The translations under genes and the position numbers were made by a program. The notes below the pieces were generated by a model. The model ran no database searches and was not told the DNA's origin. It worked only from the letters and a program-made list of their open reading frames with translations. A stretch of 64,000 bases of DNA from an uncultured Granulosicoccaceae bacterium. GTDB lineage: Bacteria > Pseudomonadota > Gammaproteobacteria > Granulosicoccales > Granulosicoccaceae. This document shows positions 45,218-54,988 of the stretch, piece by piece; the first letter of the stretch is position 1, and every line of letters begins with the position of its first letter. The stretch is from positions 62,001 to 126,000 of the forward strand of contig CAKZUP010000092.1 in assembly GCA_937922945.1 (NCBI GenBank). Reading direction: 5' to 3'.

Positions 45218-46474
45218 ATGAAGCTAATGACGCGAAAATTACCCTTGGTAGCGTTAGCCGGAGCAATTTCGCTCACCGGTACCGCAATCGCTCAAGACGC
45301 CACTATAACCATCGAAAGCTGGAGAAACGACGACCTCGCATTGTGGCAGGAAAAAATTATCCCAGCTTTCGAGAAAGAAAATCCTGGCATCAAAGTTAAA
45401 TTCACACCATCTGCGCCCACAGAATACAACGCCGCACTGAATTCGAAACTAGAGGCCGGTAGTGCCGGTGACCTGATTACCTGTCGCCCGTTCGATGCGT
45501 CACTTGCACTCTATGACGCTGGACATCTGGCCGACCTTAGCGAGATGCCCGCCATGGCCGAGTTTTCCGATGTAGCAAAATCTGCGTGGCAAACCGATGA
45601 TGCATCGGCCAGTTTTTGTGTACCAATGGCATCGGTTATCCATGGCTTTATTTATAATAAAGATGCGTTTAATGAGCTGGGTATAGAAGCACCAACAACA
45701 GAAGACGAATTTTTCGCCGTATTGGAAAAAATTAAAGCGGATGGTTCTTACATTCCATTGGTCATGGGCACAAACGATCAATGGGAAGCCGCTACCATGG
45801 GATATAACAACATCGGTCCAACGTATTGGAAAGGTGAAGAAGGCAGGCTCGCTCTTATAAAGGGCGAACAGAAATTAACCGACGAGCAGTGGGTTGCTCC
45901 TTATGCCACATTGGCAAAATGGGCGCCTTACATGGGCGATGGCTATGAAGCGCAAACTTATCCAGACAGCCAGAACTTATTTACTCTTGGTCGTGGCGCT
46001 ATCTACCCAGCTGGAAGCTGGGAAATCTCTGGGTTTAATGCGCAAGCTGATTTTGAAATGGGTGTGTTTAAGCCACCAGTACAAGAGTCTGGCGATACGT
46101 GTTACATATCCGACCACACCGACATTGGCTTGGGCATGAACGCAGCTTCAAAGAACCCTGAAGCAGCAAAAGCCTTTTTAAGCTGGGTTGCCAGCCCCGA
46201 ATTTGCATCGATATTTGGTAACGCACTACCAGGATTCTTTCCACTGTCCAATGCACCAGTTGAACTAAGTGACCCATTGGCCAACGAGTTTGTTAGCTGG
46301 CGCGCTGAGTGTGAAAGCACAATACGATCAACCTATCAAATTCTGTCTCGCGGAACACCCAATCTTGAGAATGAAACCTGGGGTGCATCTGTCGCCGCTA
46401 TTAAAGGCGCAAACTCACCCGAAGAGCTTGGTATGAAACTTCAGGAAGGGCTTGAAAGTTGGTATAAGCCATAG
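45218..46474 (+). CDS. Orphan sugar ABC substrate-binding protein
   Basis: 418 residues. ATG follows GGAG by ten bases. Signal peptide MKLMTRKLPLVALAGAISLTGTAIA. Family 1 solute-binding protein: ATITIESWRNDDLALWQEKIIPAFEKENPGIKV, AGDLITCRPFDASLALYDAG, CVPMASVIHGFIYNKDAFNELGI and LGRGAIYPAGSWEIS. No permease or ATPase on this strand; it may share the importer encoded at 37923-40952. Confidence 0.92.
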   Translation: MKLMTRKLPLVALAGAISLTGTAIAQDATITIESWRNDDLALWQEKIIPAFEKENPGIKVKFTPSAPTEYNAALNSKLEAGSAGDLITCRPFDASLALYDAGHLADLSEMPAMAEFSDVAKSAWQTDDASASFCVPMASVIHGFIYNKDAFNELGIEAPTTEDEFFAVLEKIKADGSYIPLVMGTNDQWEAATMGYNNIGPTYWKGEEGRLALIKGEQKLTDEQWVAPYATLAKWAPYMGDGYEAQTYPDSQNLFTLGRGAIYPAGSWEISGFNAQADFEMGVFKPPVQESGDTCYISDHTDIGLGMNAASKNPEAAKAFLSWVASPEFASIFGNALPGFFPLSNAPVELSDPLANEFVSWRAECESTIRSTYQILSRGTPNLENETWGASVAAIKGANSPEELGMKLQEGLESWYKP

Positions 46475-46501
46475 GCGGTAAGCAGCCGTAACGTCGGCGG
46501 T

Positions 46502-46521
46502 CCGGGTTGATATCAGCCCGG
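46502..46521. promoter_or_regulatory. 20-bp near-perfect palindrome
   Basis: CCGGGTTGAT joined directly to ATCAGCCCGG, one mismatched pair. It is 27 bases past the orphan binding-protein stop and about 180 bases before plsB. The zero-loop dyad fits a dimeric repressor operator better than a terminator; no T-run follows. Regulator unknown. Confidence 0.4.
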
Positions 46522-46698
46522 GCGCGCCGCTTGCAAGCCTTAATAATGGCTGACAAGCAAACATCACCCTATTATATGTCGGGCATCTAAATGCATGACC
46601 GGGCAAATTCCTTGCAAGTCGACCTATATCAGTCAATGGCAATTTCTGTCTCCCGGTACACTAACGCCTAACCACCCAAGAATTCACAAACATCCAAT

Positions 46699-49269
46699 AT
46701 GCGCAAGGTTTTGTACAGGCCAATTGAAAAACTGATTACCCGCATCTTGTCCTGGTGGGTTAAGCCGGATGTGCTGCCCGCAGATCCTGCCGTTCTGTTA
46801 AACCCTGATTTGCCAGTACTCTATATTCTTGAAAAAGTGGGAATGGCCGATCGCGCGACATTGAATCTGGTGTGCGAAAAGTATGGACTGCCAACACCCT
46901 CTGATGCACTCGTTTATGGGGACGCGCAGGAATCCAGCTCGGTAGATGTCCTCAAACATCGGCGCGGCTTGATATTTCGCCAACACAGGCTTGTACAATC
47001 AAAACGTTTGAAACGCATTATACAAACTCGTTTACGCGATGCACCCGGTGAATTACAGATAGTGCCAGTGGCAGTTTATTGGGGTCGGGCACCGAACAAA
47101 GAACAATCGGTCTGGTCACTGTTCTTCAGTGAGAACTGGCAGATAGGTGGGCGCACCCGAAAGTTTATAACAACGCTACTCTACGGCCGCGACACGTTGC
47201 TTTCCATTAGTGAGCCTTTGTCGCTGAACACATTGGTACAAAGTACGACAAACGATATTACAGGAACGCAAAAGCCGATTGATGACTCACTCATTGCCGA
47301 ACGGTTACAACATAAGTTATCAAGAATTTTAAGAGTACACTTCCGACAACGCCGTATTGCCAGCCTTGGGCCTGATCAATCACACCGCCGAATGCTTGTT
47401 AGCCATGTTATGGCAGACCCGGGTGTTCGCTTGGCCATTCAACACGAAGTTGGCAAGGAAAATAAAAAACTTGATCGCGTGCAAGCGCGCGCCAACAAGT
47501 ACGCGCTGGAAATAGCTGCCGACGTCTCTTACCCAACGGTTCGTGTACTCCACAGGCTCATGAACCGATTATGGACAGAGCTATACGACGGTGTGAAACT
47601 ATCGGGCATACACCGTTTAAAGTCGGTAGCAGATGGCAAAGAGGTGGTTTATGTACCCTGTCACAGGAGTCATATCGATTATCTCCTACTGTCTTATATT
47701 TTATATATCAATGGATTCTCGTTGCCACACATTGCAGCCGGTATAAACCTTAACCTGCCGGTTGTTGGCGGAATACTCCGACGAGGTGGCGCATTCTTCT
47801 TACGACGCAGTTTTGCCGGTAATAAGTTATACGCAGCCGTGTTCAATGCCTACCTGAAGGAAATTCTGCAACGCGGCCATGCATTGGAATACTTTGTCGA
47901 AGGCGGCCGAAGCCGGACAGGTCGCTCACTGCCACCCAAAGGCGGCATGCTGGCAATGACAGCACACGCGTACTTGCGCAACCCAAGAACACCCGTTGTT
48001 TTCATACCGGTATATTTCGGGTATGAACGCCTACTGGAAGGGCGTGCGTTTACCAGTGAATTGGCTGGTGGTAAAAAACAGAAAGAATCTGTGTTTGGGC
48101 TATTAAAATCATTGAAAACACTTCGCGAAGAGTACGGCAATGTGTATGTGAATTTTGGTGAGCCGATTGAACTTGATGCCCTACTCGACAAACACCAGAG
48201 TAACTGGCGGGCTGACACAGTCGAGCTTACCCGCCCGGAATGGCTTAGCCCGGTGATTGATGATCTTGGTGAAAACATCATGCAAAACATTAACGATGCT
48301 GCATGCGTTACGCCTATCAGCTTACTGGCTATGGGCTTGCTGTCGACTCGTCAGGGCAAACTGGGTACTTCCGAATTAATCGATCAAATGCGTGTTTACC
48401 ACAGCTTGTTCTTATCGGCCGCTCTGAACTCCACCGCCGTAGTACCAGAGATAGATTTTCAACAAGCCATCGAACATGGCAAAAAGCTGGGCTTTATTCA
48501 AACCAGTGAAGATCCGCTTGGAACATTGGTTTCTATTAAACCCGGCATGTCCGCACCAATGACCTATTTTCGAAACAACGTTCAGCACCTGATTATGGCA
48601 CCTGCCCTAGTAGCGTGTTGTTTTTCAGGCAGAGCTGTTCGATCTTACGAAGAGCTGGAGCGTTTGGTCGGGTACGCGTACCCATTTCTACAAAATGAAT
48701 TGTACTTAACACCAAAACCGGCCGAGCAGACACTTGACGATGCTCTGCGCTCATTAGTCGACAGTAAGCTTATACAAATCGATGATACTACTGACCAAAG
48801 CAATGACCTTGGTAACGATCGACGTAGTAATCCAAACAACAATGAGAGTAACGAGCAAAGCAGTTATGCACAAACCAGTTTTCGTCGTGCATCGGGCGGT
48901 TCGATAGAAGCTGTTACTTTAATGCGGTTAGCGGAAAGCGTTATGCCTGCATTGGAGCGGTACCTTTTGGCTGCGGCGGTGCTGGTACAAAGTGGCACCG
49001 ATGGCCTGCCGTTAGACACATTGGCCCAGCAATGTGAAGCCTGTGCTGAGCGTCTTGCCCTGACACAAGGTCGCGATGCGGTTGATCTGTACGACAAGCA
49101 TCTACACAAAGCCATGGTTAGCAAACTCACCCAGAGCCAATACGTTTCAGTAGAAAACGATCACATCGTGGCTACCCAGCAATTCTTGACGCTCGCTGCC
49201 GATACCCGCAGCCTGGTCACAGAACAAATGCGTCAAGCCATCTTACATGCGGCCAGCCATTTCAGTTAG
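46699..49269 (+). CDS. plsB: Glycerol-3-phosphate 1-O-acyltransferase
   Basis: 856 residues, close to the roughly 807 of E. coli PlsB. First acylation of phospholipid synthesis at the inner membrane. Block I HRSHIDYLLLSYILY holds the HX4D catalytic pair; GAFFLRRSF, EYFVEGGRSRTGR and PRTPVVFIPVYFGYERLLEG are blocks II-IV. A polar insert near residues 700-735, rich in Asn, Ser and Gln, is not conserved and resembles a linker. Own transcription unit. Confidence 0.96.
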   Translation: MRKVLYRPIEKLITRILSWWVKPDVLPADPAVLLNPDLPVLYILEKVGMADRATLNLVCEKYGLPTPSDALVYGDAQESSSVDVLKHRRGLIFRQHRLVQSKRLKRIIQTRLRDAPGELQIVPVAVYWGRAPNKEQSVWSLFFSENWQIGGRTRKFITTLLYGRDTLLSISEPLSLNTLVQSTTNDITGTQKPIDDSLIAERLQHKLSRILRVHFRQRRIASLGPDQSHRRMLVSHVMADPGVRLAIQHEVGKENKKLDRVQARANKYALEIAADVSYPTVRVLHRLMNRLWTELYDGVKLSGIHRLKSVADGKEVVYVPCHRSHIDYLLLSYILYINGFSLPHIAAGINLNLPVVGGILRRGGAFFLRRSFAGNKLYAAVFNAYLKEILQRGHALEYFVEGGRSRTGRSLPPKGGMLAMTAHAYLRNPRTPVVFIPVYFGYERLLEGRAFTSELAGGKKQKESVFGLLKSLKTLREEYGNVYVNFGEPIELDALLDKHQSNWRADTVELTRPEWLSPVIDDLGENIMQNINDAACVTPISLLAMGLLSTRQGKLGTSELIDQMRVYHSLFLSAALNSTAVVPEIDFQQAIEHGKKLGFIQTSEDPLGTLVSIKPGMSAPMTYFRNNVQHLIMAPALVACCFSGRAVRSYEELERLVGYAYPFLQNELYLTPKPAEQTLDDALRSLVDSKLIQIDDTTDQSNDLGNDRRSNPNNNESNEQSSYAQTSFRRASGGSIEAVTLMRLAESVMPALERYLLAAAVLVQSGTDGLPLDTLAQQCEACAERLALTQGRDAVDLYDKHLHKAMVSKLTQSQYVSVENDHIVATQQFLTLAADTRSLVTEQMRQAILHAASHFS

Positions 49270-49285
49270 GCAACTTTGTTGCCTA
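49267..49285 (+). terminator. Weak hairpin overlapping the plsB stop
   Basis: TAGGCAAC, a TTT loop, GTTGCCTA: a perfect 8-bp stem whose first three bases are the plsB stop codon. No T-run follows, so it may be an inefficient terminator or mRNA 3'-end structure. Confidence 0.4.
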
Positions 49286-49400
49286 TCCTGACCGTAAGCC
49301 CCTCTCCATTCGCTTGAAGGGTACATTTCATGCTTATTCATCTACTACACTAACCCTATTTCCGAGCACAATTAATCCAGATTTAAGGACACAGGCTCAC

Positions 49401-50714
49401 ATGATTTTCCAAACCCGTCAATTCTGCATCGCCTGTACCATGGCATTTTTTATTTCATCTCCGGCATTGGCACTCGATGCAAGGTCTGCAGCCCTTGGTG
49501 GTTCGGCCATCGCCAACGGTGCTGGCGCACACGGCGCGCTGGAGAACCCCTCTTCGCTCATGCGCATGAAACGCGAGCAGCAAAACTTCCATATTCACCT
49601 TGGACTCAGCACCGATATACAAGATGATGCAGGACTCGTTGACATAGCTTTGGATAACGAATCACTACCAGAGGACCTTGAAACTGAAATTGATGCGATA
49701 TCGGGCCGAACGATAACCTGCGCCGTTCCCAGCGCACCCGAAACTGTTTGTCTGAACGATACGCAGCGCCTTGGCAACTTGGCAGGTACGGTGTTGGACA
49801 TTCTGAACGATATTGACAACAAACCGATAAAAGCCACAGCCGCTGCCGAATTTGGTGTGGCCTATGCAGCATCCCCGATTCCTATTGCACTGCATTACAG
49901 GCAATCGGTTACCGGTCGTGTTCAATCCGATATTGAAGACTCAGACACCGACTACGTTGATACGTTTGCAACAGTTCTATCAGATGATCAATTAACCTTC
50001 AATGAATTATCAACCGCCGTTCCATTAACCATATCCGATGACGGTACAACGCTAAGTGTTCAACAGCCTGAGGATGCACTTCAGTCTGATGCGCAAAGTA
50101 GCGCACTTATTCGCGAGCAACTAGGCGTAAGTATCGCAACCACTTTCCAGATAGCCGGGCTTAACGTCGACTTTGGTATTACACCCAAGTTCTCTGAGCT
50201 ACGATCTTTAAGTCTGACTACCGCTATCGGTGAACGATTCGACGATGCTGCCGAATCATTACAGGATCAGTTTGAAGATAATGAAGTTATTGATACAAGC
50301 TTCAATGTCGATCTGGGTGTCAGTGCGGCCATTTCAGGACTCCCGTTGAGAGTATCTGCGGTTGCGCGGAATATGATCACAGAATCGGTGACAACCAAAG
50401 AAAACTTCGAATTCGAAACCACGCCGCAGCTCATCGTTGGCGGTGCGTTTGAACTAGGCGCGTTAACACTATCTGCAGATCTCGCACTAAATGAAGCCAA
50501 GGTGGATAATCTGGAAACCCAAATTATGGCGCTTGGTGTCGAACTCGCCAAACCCTTATTCGGACTCCGTGCAGGTGTTAGCCACGACAATGCGCGAACA
50601 GATGATGCAACAGCGCTGAGCCTTGGCTTTAGTCTTGGCCCGCTTCACCTTGGCGGACGTATTACCGATAGACAATCGGCTCAAGCCGGTGTGCAATTAG
50701 CGTTTGGTTTCTAA
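49401..50714 (+). CDS. TraF-like (TraF_2) exported beta-rich protein
   Basis: 437 residues from ATG 49401, chosen for its signal peptide (MIFQTRQFCIACTMAFFISSPALA); the frame extends to 49314 without one. After it: LDARSAALGGSAIANGAGAHGALENPSSLMRMKR, the opening of proteins annotated conjugal transfer TraF-like, which look like outer-membrane barrels of the FadL/OMPP1 kind. Long amphipathic strands to the end, closing GVQLAFGF with a C-terminal Phe, as in barrels. No other transfer genes, so the conjugation name is probably misleading. Confidence 0.72.
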   Translation: MIFQTRQFCIACTMAFFISSPALALDARSAALGGSAIANGAGAHGALENPSSLMRMKREQQNFHIHLGLSTDIQDDAGLVDIALDNESLPEDLETEIDAISGRTITCAVPSAPETVCLNDTQRLGNLAGTVLDILNDIDNKPIKATAAAEFGVAYAASPIPIALHYRQSVTGRVQSDIEDSDTDYVDTFATVLSDDQLTFNELSTAVPLTISDDGTTLSVQQPEDALQSDAQSSALIREQLGVSIATTFQIAGLNVDFGITPKFSELRSLSLTTAIGERFDDAAESLQDQFEDNEVIDTSFNVDLGVSAAISGLPLRVSAVARNMITESVTTKENFEFETTPQLIVGGAFELGALTLSADLALNEAKVDNLETQIMALGVELAKPLFGLRAGVSHDNARTDDATALSLGFSLGPLHLGGRITDRQSAQAGVQLAFGF

Positions 50715-50747
50715 GAAGCTATAACCGACAGGAAAGTGTGGCTCAAA

Positions 50748-50810
50748 GCGCTGCTCGCTCAGTCTATCACTGCATGGATAAAGAGCGTCTTATCACATAG
50801 CGAGCAGCGC
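50748..50810. repeat. 12-bp inverted repeat across the methyltransferase gene end
   Basis: GCGCTGCTCGCT (50748-50759) and AGCGAGCAGCGC (50799-50810), perfect arms 39 bases apart. One arm is inside the C-terminal codons of the minus-strand gene, the other in the convergent spacer. Might act as a transcript-end structure for both converging genes. Confidence 0.6.
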
Positions 50811-51510
50811 GTTTCATCGCCGGTGTTAAATCGGTCGCATCCAAATGTCTTAACCAAGCGTTTGAATGGACCGGTTGGGTAAAGAAAACACCAATCGCAT
50901 TTTCGTACTCTGGCATACTCCATCGGTAACCTTGACAAAAACCGAGAGCCGAAAAAATCGGCACAGTGCGCAATAGCTCAGAAGGTGTAATGCAATTGGT
51001 AACCAATGTACCGCTCGGGTTCAGGGCGCCTTTTAACACGCTAATCCAGGTGTCGTTAAGCGGTTGAGCTCTTACCGGCTCATTATTTGAGTCGCCAAAC
51101 AAATCGTCGATAATCAGGTCGAAACCCTCGCCTGTATACTGATGCATCCATTCAATAGCATCGGCATGTTCAATAGCCACCTTTTGACTGGTAACACCAA
51201 ACCACTTACGCGCAATGGTTATATGAACAGCATCGATTTCAATCGCCTGTAGAAAATCAAATTCAACCAGTGTCTGTAACTGGCGTATACCTGCCCCACC
51301 ACCCAAACCAAGCAACAACACTCGCTTGCATTCTGCCGGGGGTCGATATAGGCACGGTAAACTCAGACAATCCCATACTGCTCCGGCAAACGGCCGTTTG
51401 GCATTCCATTGACTATGGTATACACCGTTAGTGTATAAGCGAACCGAGCCACCAGCGCTTCTTACCGAGTATTCGGTACCGCCTTGAGTGGTTTCCCACA
51501 ACGTACTCAT
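50767..51510 (-). CDS. Spermidine synthase-like methyltransferase-fold protein
   Basis: 247 residues from ATG 51510 with an AGGGAAC site upstream; an in-frame extension to 51555 is not needed. Rossmann fold with VLLLGLGGGAGIRQLQ, IEIDAVHITIARKWFG, ADAIEWM and DLIIDDLFGD. This is the SpeE-like family of polyamine-type transferases without the N-terminal SpeE domain. The catalytic Asp equivalent may be in IIDDLFGD. Substrate unknown. Confidence 0.8.
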   Translation of the reverse strand: MSTLWETTQGGTEYSVRSAGGSVRLYTNGVYHSQWNAKRPFAGAVWDCLSLPCLYRPPAECKRVLLLGLGGGAGIRQLQTLVEFDFLQAIEIDAVHITIARKWFGVTSQKVAIEHADAIEWMHQYTGEGFDLIIDDLFGDSNNEPVRAQPLNDTWISVLKGALNPSGTLVTNCITPSELLRTVPIFSALGFCQGYRWSMPEYENAIGVFFTQPVHSNAWLRHLDATDLTPAMKRAARYVIRRSLSMQ

Positions 51511-51614
51511 GATGTTCCCTATACACGCCACTTTCTTGCAGCTATTGTAAATCAACGGAACTTACAAACGGCAACCACTTCCGTAAACGCTCATATCTGT
51601 GTCAGACTTAACCT

Positions 51615-53144
51615 ATGCAACCATCGAAATCACACGTGCCATACGTCGCCAGTAGCTTAGCAACACTGTGCTCGCTACTATTGCTCTCTGGCTGCGCTGA
51701 AAAGGCACCAGAACACAGCCAGATATCCGAGCAGCCACCCATGGCTACACAACTGGCCTCCAATGAGATAGTCCATCAAAGCCGGCTCAGTACCAGAGCG
51801 CGCATCGCCCATGCCGACTTAATCGCGTTGGTAGAAGAAGAGGTTCCAGCCGAACACACCGATACGGGCAAGCAGAAAATATGTAAAAAGGTGCTCGGCT
51901 TTAAAGCTTGCGGTAATGCACGGTGGAATTACACCGTTGTGCGCAACGGTAAGGTCAGCATTACAGCTGCTAACGATTTATCAACAAACGACTTCATCGA
52001 CATCACCGTACCAATGACATTTTCTGGACAGGCAGGTATTGGTGGTGATGTTGCCAAAGTGCTAAAACTCGATGCCTTGGACTTTGCCGGAGCCATGATC
52101 GCCAAACTACGACTTAAGCTCGATTTAGCAGAAAACTGGTGTCCACAAATTGATACCGAAATGAGCTATGAATGGACCAAAACACCACGCTTGAAATGGA
52201 AAGGCGGGCTCGATTTAAATTTACGAGATAAGCTTGATAAGGCCATCGCTAAGCAACTAGATGGTCTTGAAGAAAAAGCAGCAGGTGCAATAGACTGCGA
52301 TGAATTCAGAAACACAATACAAGCGCAGTGGAAGCACCACAGTATTCCGTTAGACCTACCAGGCAATGAAACACTGTTCCTGAACATTAAACCCAATGAG
52401 TTCTCTTTCTCCGGCATAAAAACAGATGCCGATAAGCTTGGTTTGGCTTTCACACTCAATGCCGAAACCAGTGTGCACCCTGAAGCACCTCCACCTCAGG
52501 CGCTGACATTACCCGCATTAACCCGAACGGAATACCAAGCTGGCGCTACTGAATTCAATATTCTTATCCGAGCAGCCTATTCACAGTTGCAGTCAATGGC
52601 AGAACAACAGCTCGTGGGAAGAAATTTCACTGAATCGAGCCCCGCGGGCGATGTATCAGTAGACATTGACAGTATGGCTTTATCCGGCAACCCTGATGGC
52701 GTAACCGTGAATCTTGGGTTCCACGCAAAGCTACCCGGGAAGAAACACCCCTCGCCCGGTAACGTGTACTTAACCGCCACGCCAGTGCTGGAACCATTCA
52801 CTCAAACCATTCATCTGGAAAACATAGCCTTATCCAACGTGTTGGATAGTACGCTATGGAACACAATCGCCAAGGTGTTTAATAATAAAATTATTACGGA
52901 AATAGAGAAAAAAGCGGTTTTCGAGCTCGGCCCAAAATTAACAGAAGTATCTGAACTCTTGGAAAAACAACTATCAGACCCTCAACGTACCGGCGGATTG
53001 GCGATTGCTGAACCCGAAGTGAACGTGATTCTGGAAAAACTGATACCAGAACACAGTAATTTGGCAGCCCTGATTAAAGTTGAAACCCAGTTGGATATTG
53101 ATGTTCCTGTTAAATCTATCTATCAACAAAGAAAAAAACCCTGA
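51615..53144 (+). CDS. DUF4403 family lipoprotein
   Basis: 509 residues. Lipobox LLLLSGCAEK (Cys near 29). Repeated motifs of a lipid-binding-like BPI/DUF4403 fold: SRLSTRARIAHADLIALVEEEVP, KVLKLDALDFAGAMIAKLRLKL, GGLDLNLRDKLDKAIAKQLDGLEEKA, then a C-terminal pair of similar modules. Likely envelope-associated; its ligand is unknown. Convergent with the TerB gene. Confidence 0.8.
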   Translation: MQPSKSHVPYVASSLATLCSLLLLSGCAEKAPEHSQISEQPPMATQLASNEIVHQSRLSTRARIAHADLIALVEEEVPAEHTDTGKQKICKKVLGFKACGNARWNYTVVRNGKVSITAANDLSTNDFIDITVPMTFSGQAGIGGDVAKVLKLDALDFAGAMIAKLRLKLDLAENWCPQIDTEMSYEWTKTPRLKWKGGLDLNLRDKLDKAIAKQLDGLEEKAAGAIDCDEFRNTIQAQWKHHSIPLDLPGNETLFLNIKPNEFSFSGIKTDADKLGLAFTLNAETSVHPEAPPPQALTLPALTRTEYQAGATEFNILIRAAYSQLQSMAEQQLVGRNFTESSPAGDVSVDIDSMALSGNPDGVTVNLGFHAKLPGKKHPSPGNVYLTATPVLEPFTQTIHLENIALSNVLDSTLWNTIAKVFNNKIITEIEKKAVFELGPKLTEVSELLEKQLSDPQRTGGLAIAEPEVNVILEKLIPEHSNLAALIKVETQLDIDVPVKSIYQQRKKP

Positions 53145-53193
53145 GACACCAAACCACCATTTCATTAACGGCTTTTGTCTTTTGCAAATGTCG

Positions 53194-53640
53194 TTACTCG
53201 CTTTCTGTCACCCGCAGTTTAGCTTGAATAAATTCACTGTGTCGCATGTGTAACAAATCGCTTAGTTTTCGAATCGTGTAATCCTCGTACTGATCGATAC
53301 TGCCATCAGCAACGGCTACACGCCACATTTGTTCGAGCAGCCGTATCTTTTGCTCTCGATCGAAGTGTTCATTGACCAATCGAATATGTTCGTGCAGCGA
53401 AATGGCAGAATCGGCATCGACAACAGCCGCATTGACAATTTCAGCCAGCTCTTTATGACTAACCGACGACGAATGTTGTAGCGCTGAGTTGATGGATTCT
53501 ATTTCTTCGCTGTCCAGCTGATGATCGGCGCGGGCAATTTCAACCAGCAAAGCTGCGCTTATGCGCTCCACATCTGCCGCCGTTATCTCTTCGTCGCGAT
53601 TGGTCGCAGCCGAAATTCTTTCTATCCATTGCTTAAACAT
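53194..53640 (-). CDS. TerB-family protein
   Basis: 148 residues, all helical. LLVEIARADHQLDSEEIESINSAL and MWRVAVADGSIDQYEDYTIRKLSDLL are the two acidic TerB-like helix pairs (A-D-G/H-x-x-D-x-x-E), which bind metal in tellurite-resistance TerB. No ter operon nearby, so the protein is one of the many solitary TerB homologues of unknown role. Confidence 0.85.
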   Translation of the reverse strand: MFKQWIERISAATNRDEEITAADVERISAALLVEIARADHQLDSEEIESINSALQHSSSVSHKELAEIVNAAVVDADSAISLHEHIRLVNEHFDREQKIRLLEQMWRVAVADGSIDQYEDYTIRKLSDLLHMRHSEFIQAKLRVTESE

Positions 53641-53674
53641 GTTTTCTCTACTCGCTTTGTACGGCTCTTTTTTT

Positions 53675-53780
53675 CAGATCTTATATTACAGATCTTTTCT
53701 TATAAATCTTTTCTTACAAATCTTTTCTTACCGACAGATCTTGTCTTACAGGTTTTTTCTGGCGAAGCTTTTGTTACGAT
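53675..53780. repeat. AT-rich degenerate 14-bp tandem repeat
   Basis: Seven units of the kind (A)GATCTTTTCTTA(C)A start near 53676, 53690, 53704, 53718, 53736, 53750 and 53765; the spacing is 14 bp except once 18 and once 15. It fills the whole 140-bp spacer between the TerB start and the YdjM stop. Confidence 0.85.
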
Positions 53781-53781
53781 T

Positions 53782-54822
53782 TTAGTGCGGCTCCAGAATG
53801 ATACTTTCATCCACAAGCCTTTTTAACAGCAATTTCATCCTGTCGACATCAATTTCTACCGGTAGTTCACGACTTACGATGGGTTCAAATTCTGTGCTGT
53901 TCCATCGTCCAACAGCAAATCGGAAAATATAACTGCTCTCGATGCCCATGCGTAAATCATTGATCACAAGCTCATCGGCTATTCGACTAGCCGAAATCAT
54001 CTGATTCGTAAACCAGTCCAGGCGTGATACCGGCCAATGAGCAGCATGCGCATCAATGAGTTCTCTATTAGTATCGTAGGCGATAAACCGTATCTCATCC
54101 GATTTGTCGAGTAGTGACGTAAACCCCTCATGGTATTGGTTTCCATCCATTGAAACGACGCGCCACAGCACTGATAAAGGTGTTGGTGCAACAAGCACAT
54201 TATGCGCACTTACGTTTTGTGCACTCAGGGCGTCAATCGATTTGGCGCGAACATGGCTTTGCAGTAATAACGTAACGCCTAAGTACGTTGTACTGACAAG
54301 CAAGCCAGTGATTACCGCCTTCTTGGCTTTTGTCCGATGTCGGTAAGCCACCAGCAAGCCGATAATAAGCGGCAATGTATATAGGGGATCGATGATAAAA
54401 ATCGAACCCCATGCTATGGGTTGCACGGGCAGAGGCCATAACAATTGCGTGCCATAGATAGTAAAGCCATCCAATACAGGATGAGTAACAAGAACGAGAA
54501 AGACACACGTAAACCAGTGCCGGTATGGAACAGCCAGACCCTGCTTATCGCCACTGTATTTGTCGTTCAACCAGGAAGCGGGAAAGTAGCGCATGAGTAA
54601 CCACGCAATGGGTATGCTGACTAAACCGAGTACGAAAAGCGAATGGCTCCAACTACGATGGTAGGTAAAGCTCTCCACAGCATCCGCGTATTGGACCAAC
54701 ACGTCCATATCAGGCAAGGTGCCTAATAGCCCGCCCAGCAGCATCGCTTTGCGTCCAAGCCTGGCTCCCAGAGTCGCCTCGCCGATGGCAGCGCCCAGTG
54801 CAAATTGAGAAACGGAATCCAT
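53782..54822 (-). CDS. YdjM-family membrane-bound metal-dependent hydrolase
   Basis: 346 residues. N-terminal FALGAAIGEATLGARLGRKAM, then GTLPDMDVLVQY, YHRSWSHSLF and VLVTHPVLDGFTIYGTQLLWP: the Asp/His set of the YdjM/PF04307 family (a phospholipase-C-like zinc site). Five to six membrane segments up to residue 190, followed by a cytoplasmic or periplasmic alpha/beta region of 150 residues. E. coli YdjM is LexA-controlled; I find no LexA box here. Confidence 0.85.
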   Translation of the reverse strand: MDSVSQFALGAAIGEATLGARLGRKAMLLGGLLGTLPDMDVLVQYADAVESFTYHRSWSHSLFVLGLVSIPIAWLLMRYFPASWLNDKYSGDKQGLAVPYRHWFTCVFLVLVTHPVLDGFTIYGTQLLWPLPVQPIAWGSIFIIDPLYTLPLIIGLLVAYRHRTKAKKAVITGLLVSTTYLGVTLLLQSHVRAKSIDALSAQNVSAHNVLVAPTPLSVLWRVVSMDGNQYHEGFTSLLDKSDEIRFIAYDTNRELIDAHAAHWPVSRLDWFTNQMISASRIADELVINDLRMGIESSYIFRFAVGRWNSTEFEPIVSRELPVEIDVDRMKLLLKRLVDESIILEPH

Positions 54823-54988
54823 TGTTCTGCTAAACCTTAAGGTACACGCGACAGTGATATTCCATATTTACGGGTTCGCCAGGCACTCAGACTACCGAAT
54901 TTATTGAAGTGCATCTCAGCGCCAGTTTCTTAAATTTATACTTTTTAGAATGACACTTTCCGTGCGTTTATCGTTGGTTCTACCAACT

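Noticed and set aside
49401-50714. Conjugation gene traF as sign of a transfer element
   Set aside because: No relaxase, pilus or coupling genes accompany it. The protein reads as an outer-membrane barrel, and solitary homologues are known to be chromosomal.
53194-53640. Tellurite-resistance operon
   Set aside because: Only a TerB-like gene is present; no terC, terD, terZ or telA.
53675-53780. Possible CRISPR-like array
   Set aside because: Units are 14-18 bp with no unique spacers; it is a plain degenerate tandem repeat.
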